Shown: piece by piece, positions 25,801 through 37,800 of the stretch
Position numbering within the stretch: position 1 is the first letter of the stretch
Layout of the letters: the number at the start of each line of letters is the position of its first letter
DNA from: Heterocephalus glaber
Lineage: Eukaryota; Chordata; Mammalia; Rodentia; Bathyergidae
Length of the DNA: 64,000 nt
Direction of reading: 5' to 3'
Assembly (NCBI RefSeq): GCF_000247695.1
Contig: NW_004624785.1
Location: forward strand, 171,472 to 235,471
Position numbers and translations under genes: made by a program
The notes under the pieces: generated by a model
Told to the model about the DNA's origin: nothing
Database searches by the model: none
What the model saw: the letters and a program-made list of their open reading frames with translations, nothing else

Positions 25801-28800
25801 TGCCTGCCTCGCAAGTGTGAAGACCTGAGTTCGATCCCTGGTACCAAAAAAAAAAAAAAAATTCAGTAAGATGATTTTTTAAAACTAGCTTAGATTTTAA
25901 AAAGCAAATCTTTTAAGAAGCTATTAACCATTTCAAGTAAAGATTATAAATAATTCAGCTCAGTAATGGTTTTTCTTAAGCCAGGTACAAAACAGTGAGT
26001 GTGATATAATCCAATCTGTGGTGTTTTTGTGTTTGTCTGGTTTTGATTTTTGAGACAGAGTCTCACTATGAAGCCCAGGCTGGCCTTGAACTCATAATCT
26101 TTCTTTCTCAGCCTCCTGAGTGCTGGGATTATAGGAATGGCTCAATTTGTGTTTTAAAAAATGAAATATATAATATATGCCAAAATTTTTGTCTAGGATA
26201 CACACAAAAAAATTGCCAGTAATAAAATCTCTTAAGTGTGAAATTTGGGAATTAGGGTATTCTTTCACTTTAAACCTACTTATATATTTTTTAAAACCCA
26301 GGAATAATCGCTTCTTGGCCTTTGGATAAGATCAAGTGTAAAATCCAGGAATATATTACTTTAAAAACAAAAACAGGGCCGGGGATTTAGCTGGTGGTGC
26401 TGCCACCTGCCTCACAAGCACAAAGTCCTGAGTTCGATTCCCGGTACCAAAACAAAAACAAAAACAGCTGCTAATATCTTATAATTTAGATTATCCCTTA
26501 TTAAAAAGACAAATGGAAGGAGCTTCATTGCAAGAAATAACTGATAAGATAATAATTGTACATTGCTACCTGAACATTAATTAACCTTCAGGGAAATCTG
26601 AGAGAACGTGAAAAAGTCCCATTTTGTAAGCTCCTTTCTTGCATAAAGGACCAAAGTAAAAAGCAGATTTAGATTCAAGGTTTGGGGTCCTTCCCATGTT
26701 GTCCCTCCCCTGAGCCCCTGTCGGAATGGAGGACAACAGGATTAGATGGTGTCCCACAATCCCTACCTGTCGAAAGCAGGGGCGTTGGCCTCCAGGCCTC
26801 TGTGAAGCCTCAGATGATGAGAGCCAACCTAAAGCAAGAAGAAACAATGGTGAATCCTCTGCTCTGTGAGCCCAGGAAGGACTGTGTTCCCAGTCTTCCT
26901 CTCACTGTCAGCCAGGCTGCATGTGGCAGCCATTCGGCTACTTTGGTGGCCCATTCCCAGCTCAGGAAGCCCATGCTCCCTGTTCTGCAAACAGTGCTCC
27001 CAGTTGAAGTCTGGCTCTGCTGATCCCCAGTCCTGACTATAGCATTGCCCCTCCTGGCCGGAATCCTTCCACGGACAAGAGAAATTCCAGGTAGGAGTGC
27101 GAGGGAGATGTCAGATCGCCAGACTCTCCAGCCAAACCAGTGATGGGGTGAGAAACTGCTTTCCAGCCTCTTTACTCCTCCAGGGGTCTTGATAAGGATT
27201 GTCCTAACTATCTAATTTGTCTTAATATTTAGAACCACCTGTCTAATACTCAAATTTTTTTTTTTGGTACCAGGGATCGAGCGCAGGACCTTGCACTTGC
27301 AAGGCAGGTGCAGTGCCCCTGAGCTAAATCCTTAGCCCCCAACTTACTTTTAAAAACACATGTCAAGAACACATTGTTAGTAGTGCCAGCTTGAGGGGGC
27401 TCTCAGTAGTTAAATCTGGGGGCAACTTGAGTATCAAATAATATGAGGACAATAGTCTAATGAATAAAATAGGAATCTGTTGATCTACTTTGATGGTAAC
27501 GATGGATATGTGGATAGGTAGATGGATGGACCGATGGGTCAGTGTATGAGTTGATATGGGAAAGAAGGAAGACTCATCCTTACAGCAGAATATCTATTGA
27601 TAAATGTAGAGAGTGTAGAAATTATTTTATTACCACCATAGTGAAGAACACAAAAGTCATTCATTGATAAGTCTTACACAAAGTTTGATGAGGAGCATGA
27701 TCTCAGAGTTTTGCTATACAGCACTTACTGCTTGAATGGGAAAATATTCATGACAAGTGGTAAAATTGAGAAGAACCTTGACTAGTAACCAAAATTAACA
27801 TCACTAAAGGAGGGGCAGGTGGACATCATATGCCTGGAAGGACACTGCATTGCACAGGCAGTATTCTGGCCAGGGTTCAACAAAGTCCAAATCTTCTTTG
27901 GTCCCATGAGACCTGGGTCAGAAGGGAAGTGAGTGCATGAAATGAGGCATCTTTGTTGTGAACTAGAGAGAGTCCCCAAGAAAGGCCCAGCCAGAACACC
28001 CTCCCTTTGTTGCCTTGGTTTCCTCTGCCCTTTTTCCCAAACGCCACTGATGCCTGGCTGAGAAAATGTCAGACACTTAATTTAAAAACATTATTAGCCC
28101 TGCAGTGCAGAAAAGATCGCCACCCGTCAGTGTTGTCGCTTCAGGGCTCACATAGGTACCCTCAGCCACCTGCCACAAGATCACCAGGGGCTGTTGCCCA
28201 GGTAGGAGCTGCTTGTTCCGTGTATGTCCTCTGTCGGCAGCACAAGAAATGTCCCTGGTCAGAGGGACAGGCAGCAACTGTTTTAGAATCATCTCCATGG
28301 GTGAAGCTGTGGAGACAAAGGGACCCTTCTACATTACAGGAGTGTAAACTAGTACAACCACTATGGAAATCAGTGTGGAGATTCCTCGAAAAACTAAAAC
28401 TAGAAATTCCATTCAGCCCAGCTATTCCCCTTCCAGGTATCTTCCTGAAAGAGTTAAAGCCGTCATATTACAGTGATGCATGCACATCCATGTTTATAGC
28501 AGCACAACTCATAATAGCTAAATCTTGGAAATGGCCTATATTCCTCCCAACAGATGAATGGATAAAGGAAATGTGGTATTTATCAACAATGAAATATTGC
28601 TCTGCCTCAAAGAAGGATAAATTTTAGTCATTTGTAGAAAAATGGATACACTTTGAGACCATAATGTCAAGTGAAATAAATCAAACACGCAAGTTTAAAT
28701 ATCACATGATTTATATGAGAAGCCCCAAATATAAATAAATTAAAGAGCAAAATAAAAAATTGATGATAGGAAACAGGGAAATAGATCTTTTGCAAAAGGG

Positions 28801-31800
28801 AAGGGGACCGAGAGATAGAGGGGGAGGGAGGGGGGAGGAAGGGGCTTAAAAAAAGATGTGTTATGGACATGTACCAGCTCCCATGGTTACTGTAATTGTT
28901 TCATACTGAAAACATGTACTAACAAAAATAAAAACTGAGAGAGAGAGAGAACACAAAGCCAACAATGGGTCAGAAGCCTGGCCTGGTTGTGACAGGCTCC
29001 AGTGCTGGACAGGCCTGCCTGTCTCTGAGTCACACCCCAAAGCTCTTTCTTTAAACAGGTGGGGCCTGCAGGCACAGCTGGCTGCACTTAGCAGTGCCCA
29101 GTCACCAGGTCTGGAACTCCCCCATTATAAAGATCATCCGAATCACCCATTGCTGAGTTACTGAGCACCAAGTCAACATGGGAAGATAGGAACAAAGTGG
29201 AGATCCTAACTACATCCCTCGCCCTGGAGGTTCCCAACCCAGATAGAATCACCATAGAAAGCCCCAGAAGCACTGAAAAGTTCCGAACAAGTTTTCAGAG
29301 CAAGGACTACTTAATTTTGTGGAGATCGTGCACTCACACACTGAGAACCAGCAGTGAAACACTCTGACCATGCGCATGGGGACTCGGAGAAGGTGGGAAG
29401 CAGATAGGGAGCTGGGGAATCAGTGGGCAGTGGCAGAAGGGTACAGAGGCCATGGCTGGCGCCCATGGCTCCAAGGTCTCTGCCTGTCTGTTGGCCTGGA
29501 CTTAGATATATTCCATCAGCATGGTCACATTCCCAGTATCACTTGGGAACACGTTGCAGTCAAGGGCACCACGCCCAGATGAATGGCCAAGGCTGGAAAT
29601 GAGTGGAAAGGGTCACAAGTCTAGGCCAGTGGTTCTCAAAGTGCGGTCCCTGGACATCCCCTGGCCCAGCTCAGACCTGCTGAACCAAATCCTTGTGGGT
29701 GGGGCCAGGCCTGTGATTCTCACAAGCCCCCTGGTGACTCCACTGCACACCTGCTCTTCTTTGGGCAGTGATGGCTTTGAATCCTCATCTACTTCATTCC
29801 CCTTTGCTAAGGGGACAAATGCCTGTGGAGGGGCAGGAGAAGTGCTGCTCCGGGTCCACATCTGCGCTGTGGAGCCATGTCACACAGTCCTCCTCTCTGG
29901 CATCGTGGCCTCAGGCTGGATCCTCCATCCCCTAAACCAGATGGGGCCTTGTGTGTAATGGAGGAGACTTGGACCCCCCAATTTTTCAGGAAATGGTCCT
30001 TCAGTACCCCTTTAGGACTCCTCAGGCCCTGCTCTGCCTCTCCCACCCCCAACCTCCTGGTCTTTTCTCCACCCTAGCCTGCCTTAACACCAATGTACAT
30101 TGCCCTTCTCAGGGGTCACCTACTCCTAAAGTCACCGTGTGTCAGAAGCCTCAGGAAAGAACTGCAGTTGGATGGCATGAAATCTCCATTGGTCCTGGCC
30201 CACTGGAGCTAAGTGCACTGCTTTTTTTTAGCTTCCCTTCCTTCTCCTTCACCCTGGCTTCCTCCTTCTTGCTAAAGGGTTGATTTCCCTGGTCTGGTCC
30301 CTGAAGGCATTTGTTCCATCTCATAGACTGGTCACCGAACTGGCCATTCCAATGGTGCAAGTGCTGGCCATGGGCCCCAGCAGAGGCTCCACCAGCATTC
30401 ATTCAAGAGGGACCAAAATCACAGCAGCATTTACAGGCCCTCCTGGTACCCACTGCTCCCACCTGCAGACTGCAGCAACACTACCTGCAGCAGCTCCTTC
30501 CTGGGGTCTCGGCCCTCTATCCCTGAACCAGGTTAGTGTGGGGATCTGGAGAACTCAGTAGCATCTCCTACCAGCTCAACAGCTGACTTAGGCACAGTTC
30601 AGGCTCAGTGAGGTCAAGCTGGCAGGCCAGAAGTAGCCACGATGTGTTTACAGAAATGAACAAATGCTCCAAATCAAAGTTCCCAACACCCTTGTCAACC
30701 CCAAGAAACACAGTTTACCTGCACACTATGGAGCAGTCCCCATGCTTTCCTGGACATTGGGGTCACCTCAGGGTCCTCAGGAAGTACTGCTGCTGGCTCC
30801 CACCCCCAGACACTGGTTTAACTGGTATGGCACTGATGGGGTCGGGATGGTCAAAGCCACCAGTGACTCTAATGTGTGACAGACTTGGATACCAACATTG
30901 GCAACTCCTGGGGTGGAATTAAAACTCCTTAAGATACACAGCCACCCTGACCCAGCCCCCCCCCCCATCTCCTATATCACCTCTCCTATCCCCCCTGCCT
31001 GGGATTCCAAGCACTGAACCAGTGCCACTCCAGGGATGTGCCGTGATCCAGGGGTTACACCAGCTTCTCCCTCTCCTGGAGCTGCCTCCCTTGCCAGCGT
31101 GGTTCCCCCATGCCCACTCCCCAGTCAAGACAGACAAGAATCCCGAGGGGACCTTCCAGATCCTCAGCTGTCCTCTCCCTAGTCCTTGCTTGGGCCAGCT
31201 GCCCCTCCTGAGAGGTGCCACTGGATCTCGGCCTTCCTCTGTCACAGGTTGATTCACACAAGTCTGTCACATCCTTGGCCCCTGCTCCTTGAAGGAGGGA
31301 CTGTATCTGACTCTGGATGCCCCATGTACCAGGCTAAAGCTCCATGAACTCCTATGAGATGAAAGGCTTGGCCTGGGGTTGTCGATTTCCCATCAGTTGG
31401 TGAGGTTTGGCAGAGAAACACAAGGAAATTGGTCTTTGTGCTGTCGCCTCATGTCATGGTCATCATGAAGATGGGGGACATCTTACAAGCCCTCAGGACA
31501 CAGAGGGCCACGATTCTTTCCGTGTGACTTGTGATGTCCAGATGTCCAGTGTGACTCCAGATGTCATCATTTATTAAAAACAGCTATCATTTTGAAAACT
31601 TTTTAGGTTCTAGATACTCTGCTAAATTCAAGTATGTATTATGACCTTTATTTCTCTCTATAATCCTATGAGGCAGATATAATTAACCCAACTTTACAGG
31701 ATAAGGCTTAGTGAAGATTAGAATTTCTCAAAAGTATATGATTACTGAGCTGGGGATTTAGCTCAGTGGTTCTGCCACCTGCCTCGTAAGCCCAAGGATG

Positions 31801-34800
31801 TGAGTTCGATCCCCAGTACCAAAAAGAAAAGTATATGATTACTAAATGAGATGCCAGAATTTGAATTTGACCCAGGTCTAGATAGCTTCAAAGTTTATGT
31901 TCTGAAAAAGTATGGCAACTGCCTCATGACGTTGGTTCCTTCTATGCTGGCTGCCAGATGTCCAGGACAAATATGATGCTGCTGCCCACGAGCTGCTCAG
32001 ACCCACAGCAGGCACTGTGCATGCCAACTCTGGCCCTGGCTTCAGTTGATTCTCATCCAGAGTACGCTTCTCCTTCACCCACTTTTTTCTGGAAATTGCT
32101 TTGCCACAAGCCATCTCACATCTTTTGTGGAACAAAGAAAAGCACAAACATGCAACCAAACACATCAAGAACTCAGTAAAAGGTTTTGACAGGGAAGAGG
32201 TGAATACTGCTAAGAAGCCCCCCAATCCTCCGATTCTCCTTCTGATGGTTTTGTCGTATGAAACTTCAAAGCACAGACCAAACCCACGTGTGCAAGACAC
32301 GTGTCTGCCTATGCACCTTAGAGGGAGGAAAATCCTGAAGCGGCAATGGGAGCAGTCTTCAGCAGATGAACAAGATGGTAAATACACACTCTAACAAGCA
32401 ACACCAGGGGAGCAATACATTCAAGGGTAAAATTTCACTGTGGCTATTTATAAATTGCACAAACTTTTTACATGATACAGATGAAATTATTAAAGATACA
32501 TGCCTGCCAGACAGAAAATAAGGATTTAAGAGTCTGGACTGAAGGCACTATGCCTCTGAGCACACACAGACAAATCGTGGCTCCACACCCTCTTTGCCCA
32601 CCTCAACCTCCACCCCTGACAAGGCTCGTGTTCCCCAGGGCAGCCCCACAAAGTCACACCTTGCAACTGAGAATGCAAGCTATCTGCCAAAAATCTTTGA
32701 GCTTCTCATCCTGAGTGAAGAAGGAAGGGGCAAAGTTTAAAATGGAGAGAAAACTACCAGAACTCATCCTTAGCAGATATTAATAGTTCAGGCTAGATAA
32801 CCATAGACCACCATGTAAGTTGCCCTCCCAGTCCCCTCTGAAGATGATCCAATCCCTCTTTGATGATGGATGGTATTTAGAAGATAAACACAAGGATTAG
32901 GCCCAAAGGTTAGCAAATCCCTAAGAAGATTAATGACCACTAAAGCTTTTCAAAACTGTAGCTGAAGACACCACAGAGGCTTTGGTGAAACACAAGTGTT
33001 AGGATTCTAAAAGATGATGCAGCTTCTCAAAAGCTGTGTGAGGCGTGTCCTCACGACCCTGGTTGGTGACTCAGGCACAGTCATTCCATGGCAGGGTAAG
33101 TCTGAGTCAGGGGCATCGTCAAGGTCAAGCTGGAGACCGCTTTGGTCTTTTAGACAAGGGAGATAAGAATATTAAGAGTCCTAGAGGGCCAGGGATTTAG
33201 CTCAGTGGTTCTGCCACTTGCCTTGCAAGTGCAAGGTCCTGAGTTCAATCCCCGGTACAAAAAAAAAAAAAAGAGTCCTAGAAATAGGACAGAAGATGAC
33301 CAAAGACATTGGAAGGCCTAAGACAAAATGGCAGAGGAAGGCCCCTGAGGCCACGCCACCAAGCACTGCAGGGGAGTTGTGGTGAGAAGAGGCAGACTTC
33401 CTCCTGTGGCTCTCTGAACACTCTGGAGAGACAACAACAGAGACAGCTGCCCAGTGTGAAGAGGTCCTGGCACAATCAGGGACAGCCCTAGGCGTGGCCT
33501 GTAATATGGCCTGAGTCCTCACCCTGAGCTGGGTGGGAGTACAAAATGGATGGGTTTCAAAGATCCTTCTCATACTCTATGAATCTGTTACACCCATCCC
33601 CTCAGTTCTGAGCCTTTTTATAAGTTTTATATGAAATATAATGTGGTCTTCCTGATTGCTCTCTATACTATATCCCTTTGATTGGTTTTTCAGCCTCATA
33701 ATTACAGAGCTCAAGCAGTTTCTGAAAGAAAGCTCCAGGACCAGGAACGTAGCTGGGTGGGGGATGTAGCTCAGTGGTGCCGCACCTGCATGGCAAGGGC
33801 AAGGTCCTGAGTTCAACCTTCAGCACGGCAAAAACAAAAAAAAACCTCCACATTTAAAGAAAATTATTACAAAACTCTTTTGAAATGTCCAGAGTAGGAA
33901 CTCTACAGAGACAGAAAGTGAGCTAAGTGCTGCTCAGACCTCAGGCTGAGCTGGGACAGTGGGGTGACTGCTAATGACACAGTTTTCCAGCAGTGCTGAG
34001 AATGCTCTAAGTTAGGGACTGGAGATGCAGCTCAGGGCTGAACTGCTTCCCTAGCACATGTGAACCCTGACTTCAAGCCCCAGCACTGCAAAAAAAAAAA
34101 AAAAAGGATGTTCTAATTTTAGATTATGGAACTTGTAACACAATTCTAAGTGCACTAAGAAACACTGAGTTCTATGCTTTACGTGGGTTTATGGAATGGA
34201 TCAATAAATGTCAAAAAAACCCACAAAACTCCCTTGGAAAGTGCTCTCGGGGAAGTTTCTCAGTTACATACTTTTCTATGCTACCTTTCAATGCCACTGG
34301 CCATCCTTGGATGCCTGGGTTGTTCCTTTCTAGTGGGAAGACTACATGCTAATAAAGCCTTTTTTCCCCACAGAACTCAGAGCCTACACGAGACACTCAG
34401 TCCATCCATCTCACTCCATAGGCCGACACGTTGTGTTGTCAATGCAGCAAGCTAACAGCTGTGGGCCTCAGAGGCTCCCCTACCAGTGGCATGGGGACAA
34501 TTCTAGGTCTGGGTTGAGAAACTGAACCCCAGACTCGGAGCCCTGCTGTGTCAGACAGCCTAGCACATGGCACCCTAGGCCTCTTCAGATGCTGGCTGAT
34601 GACCCAACTGCAGTCACACGAGAGGCCTCAGTGAGAAGAGCTGGAGATGACAAAGGCCGCAGGTGAGAGGTCTTCTGAAGGTACCACATTTCCCCAACGC
34701 AGGGGAGAGGATGGAGATTAGTGTGAGGAACCCCTGGACCATTCAGCCCTGAGACCACTTCATTAGAGAACCCACACAGGGAGTAACATGTCTTTCATGG

Positions 34801-37800
34801 ATGACAAGTGTGTCCTTTGAAAGTATTCCCATCCCCTGAGCTCTTCCCGGGACACAGAAGCCAAATTCTTCTGGCACTGACCACAGCCCTGCTTGGATGG
34901 TACTGGGTATTTTTAGAAGTCACGAGAAGGCTCTGCACAATCCTCACGTGGCTCCACACAGGCACTGCCAAATGCCAGACCCATCACATGGCCACCAAAA
35001 GGCCCCCCTGGCCCTTCTGAAGGCTCTGTAAGAGTCCCAGCTCTCAAAACCATTCTTGGTACACTGAACACAGCCCAGCACAACATGTGGCCTCCTCCTT
35101 CAGCAGACATGCACATAGTACCCAGGTCAGAGAACACAAGTGTTTGCTCATCCAAACACTGCAAAGCAGCCTGTATAATACACACACACACACACACACA
35201 CACGTGTACATACACACTTTTGACAGCTTGACTCAACACACCTGGGCTGAGGAAAAGGATCAGAAACTCCACCATGAAAGTAACACGTTTAAAGAAACAA
35301 ACCACAGCTACTGAAGGGCAGAGGAAGAATAACATGAAGAACACAGTTTTTGTTTAAATCACCTACCTGAAGCCCTGGCTGCTCCCAAAACAGCGGAACC
35401 GACCCTCTGATCTGGATAAAAGATGAGACTCCATCATCCATGTAAATCGTCTGCAGCACAAGGGAACAGAAAGGGAAAGGTATTCTTCAATGAAATCCAA
35501 TGTCCTGGACCGGTAACGGGATCCGGTGCCTGTGATCCGACACCAGTCAGGAAAGGCAGACAGTGGACTTGGGCGCCCTCTGCTCTCTCACCCAGCACAG
35601 CTGGCATTGGCCAGGTGGCAGGGCAGGTGGCTGCTGGCCAGTCTCTGAGGAGGGGCCTGGGGTGACTGAAGACCCCAAGACCTGTCCTTTGTAGAGTCTG
35701 GGAATTCACACTCCTAGGGTGCAACTTGGCCCTGCTCCATGAAAAACTCAGCACTACCTCCTCCTCCCCACTTTGGGAACAGAAGCAAATGTGCCCTGGG
35801 ATTTAACTAAGACCTTTCTCGGTGCCCTCTACTTCCACCTGTCCAATAGCTAAGTAGCAGGGAGCCAGCTACTGGAAAAGGATTGAAGAAATCAAATGAA
35901 CAAGGAAGCGAAACAGCCAAAAGACATAGTTGACTGCACCTGTCAGTCTCATATTTGACAACACAAGTCAAGACTCAACTTGAACTTGGTTCTGGCCCTG
36001 TGCCACTCTGTCCTTAAACACGGCACTCAGCCACTACACACAACAGTTTCCACAAGCTTCCAGTATCCTGCCCCTGTGTAGAAACAGATGATACTTACGC
36101 TTTGAAAAAATCCCCCCCCCCATGCACAGGGTACTTCAGAGTGTGCCTGTGGGCTTCCAATGACACTGGAGAGCAAAGGAGTTTAAAAGACAAAAAGTAC
36201 AGTCCTGAGTGCCCACAGGAGAAGACTGCAGTGGTAATCAGACGCCCAGGCCCTATCTGCGCAATTCTACCCTGACTTGGCAGGGCTGGCCAGGGCGCCA
36301 CTCTAAGTCCTTTCCATTGCTTACCAGCCCGCTCCCTTACAGGGAGCTTTCCGCACAGGCAGATCACGCTCAGATCACAAATGCATTAGTAATTCTGCAG
36401 GGGAGGGTATGACAATGAGACCTGCAAGTCCCCAGACCACAGGAATGACACAGACCTGGTATCTGTGTTGTGAACTGTAATTTTAGCCTTAGTCTCCAAA
36501 GGAAAAATGTACCTGTTGAAGAACACCCTGTGTTTTCAGGTACAGACTATCAGCAAATTTGTCACTCTCCTTTATTCTACTAATAAAACCAGGACAGAAT
36601 AGCAGATTGTTAAAACCATTTCCAGCATAGTTGCAATGGTGAGATTAAGGATATAAAGCTGACCTAACTGCAATCCCCATAACCCCAGATTTCAGAGAAA
36701 GAAACCAACTCAGCCAATATTTGAATATGAAGACAACTGTCAATGATGCTCAGGTTCTGATCAAGCTGAGGAACTCTCAACCTTCACTTGGTGACCCTGT
36801 GCTCATAGTGCTGCTTCCAGCCTGACCTGGTTCCAGAGTCCTGCTCAGAATCAGCTTCTGGAACATCTGGAACCCCTTCCCCACTGGAGTAAGAGGAAAG
36901 GGTGCTGCAAAGTTCTTCCCTCTCTCCTCCCCAGGAAACCCTCTATGTCTACACCCCCACTCTCACCAGGCCCTTAACCTGGCCACCAGCATGTGAGGTG
37001 CTCCACAGTATTCCCAGAATGCACATGGAGTGGGGGAAAGGGCTGGTCTCACATCACAGAGCCCATTCCTCAGCGGTCACTTCGGGGCCCAGAGGGAGGC
37101 AGGGTGGAACATGAAGCACATGAGAACAGCATGCTGGCAGGGGCCCAGTCTGATCCAAATCCACTTCGCAAACTCCCACCTTCCTAGTAGGATGGCCCTA
37201 GGACATTACTGCACACGGTCAGCTCCTGTTCCCTCTCTATAAACGGAGGTAATGTCACCTGGTGCAGAGTGTGAATGAAGGTGCATGGACCCAGCAGAGA
37301 GTAGGCACTGAAAGGTGTGGTTGCTGTGACTGTGGACAAGGCCATCCAGTGAGTAAGGAGGGTTTTGCTGGGGCAGAATGCTAGGCAAACAGGTCTAGGC
37401 CATGAGGGCATGAGGCAGGAAGGAAGCCAAGAACAGAACAGCTGGGAAGGGCAGCGACCTAGCAGGAGCCCCTTGTGGAAGGAGGGAGCCTGGGCAGGTG
37501 CTATGACAATGTACTAGGCAGCCAGAAGGCCACCATTAACGGTCCCTTTCTCCAAGTGCTGGGAGCAGAAACCAAAGTGCCATAAATAGAAAGGGACAAA
37601 ATAGGAAAACATGCCAACTGTGTGCACACGCTTCCATCAGAAAGGCTTTTTGCCGGACCTCTACGTCCGGATGCAACAGTAACAAACCAGCCCTTCCAAA
37701 TCAGCTCCGGGGAAGACGCACACAGTCATTCTCACTGCCCCTCAATTAGTCAGTGGCCTTATCTCTAATAGTCAAATACTTATCTCGGATCCTTTTTTTT

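Larger units (their letters stand above)
22347..26766 (-). other. SYNJ2 intron 6 (4420 bp)
   Basis: Holds a tandem ID pair (23041-23237), several B1 and ID copies (25030-26450) and a U2 pseudogene (26307-26340). 22347-23020 and 23250-25020 contain nothing I recognise. Confidence 0.75.
26829..35366 (-). other. SYNJ2 intron 5 (8538 bp)
   Basis: Contains ID SINEs (27254, 31747, 33186, 33753, 34014), an L1 3' end (28310-28935), MER5-like fragments (29626, 30735), an inverted MIR split by an ID (31600-31870) and a CA microsatellite (35180-35217). 29770-30730, 30910-31590, 31900-33170 and 34110-35170 show nothing recognisable. Confidence 0.7.

Noticed and set aside
26307..26340. Functional U2 snRNA gene
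   Set aside because: Only the first 34 bases are present, with substitutions, no promoter elements and target duplications.
28007..28627. 206-codon plus-strand open frame
   Set aside because: Most of it lies in an L1 3' end (28310 onward), which is non-coding in L1 itself.
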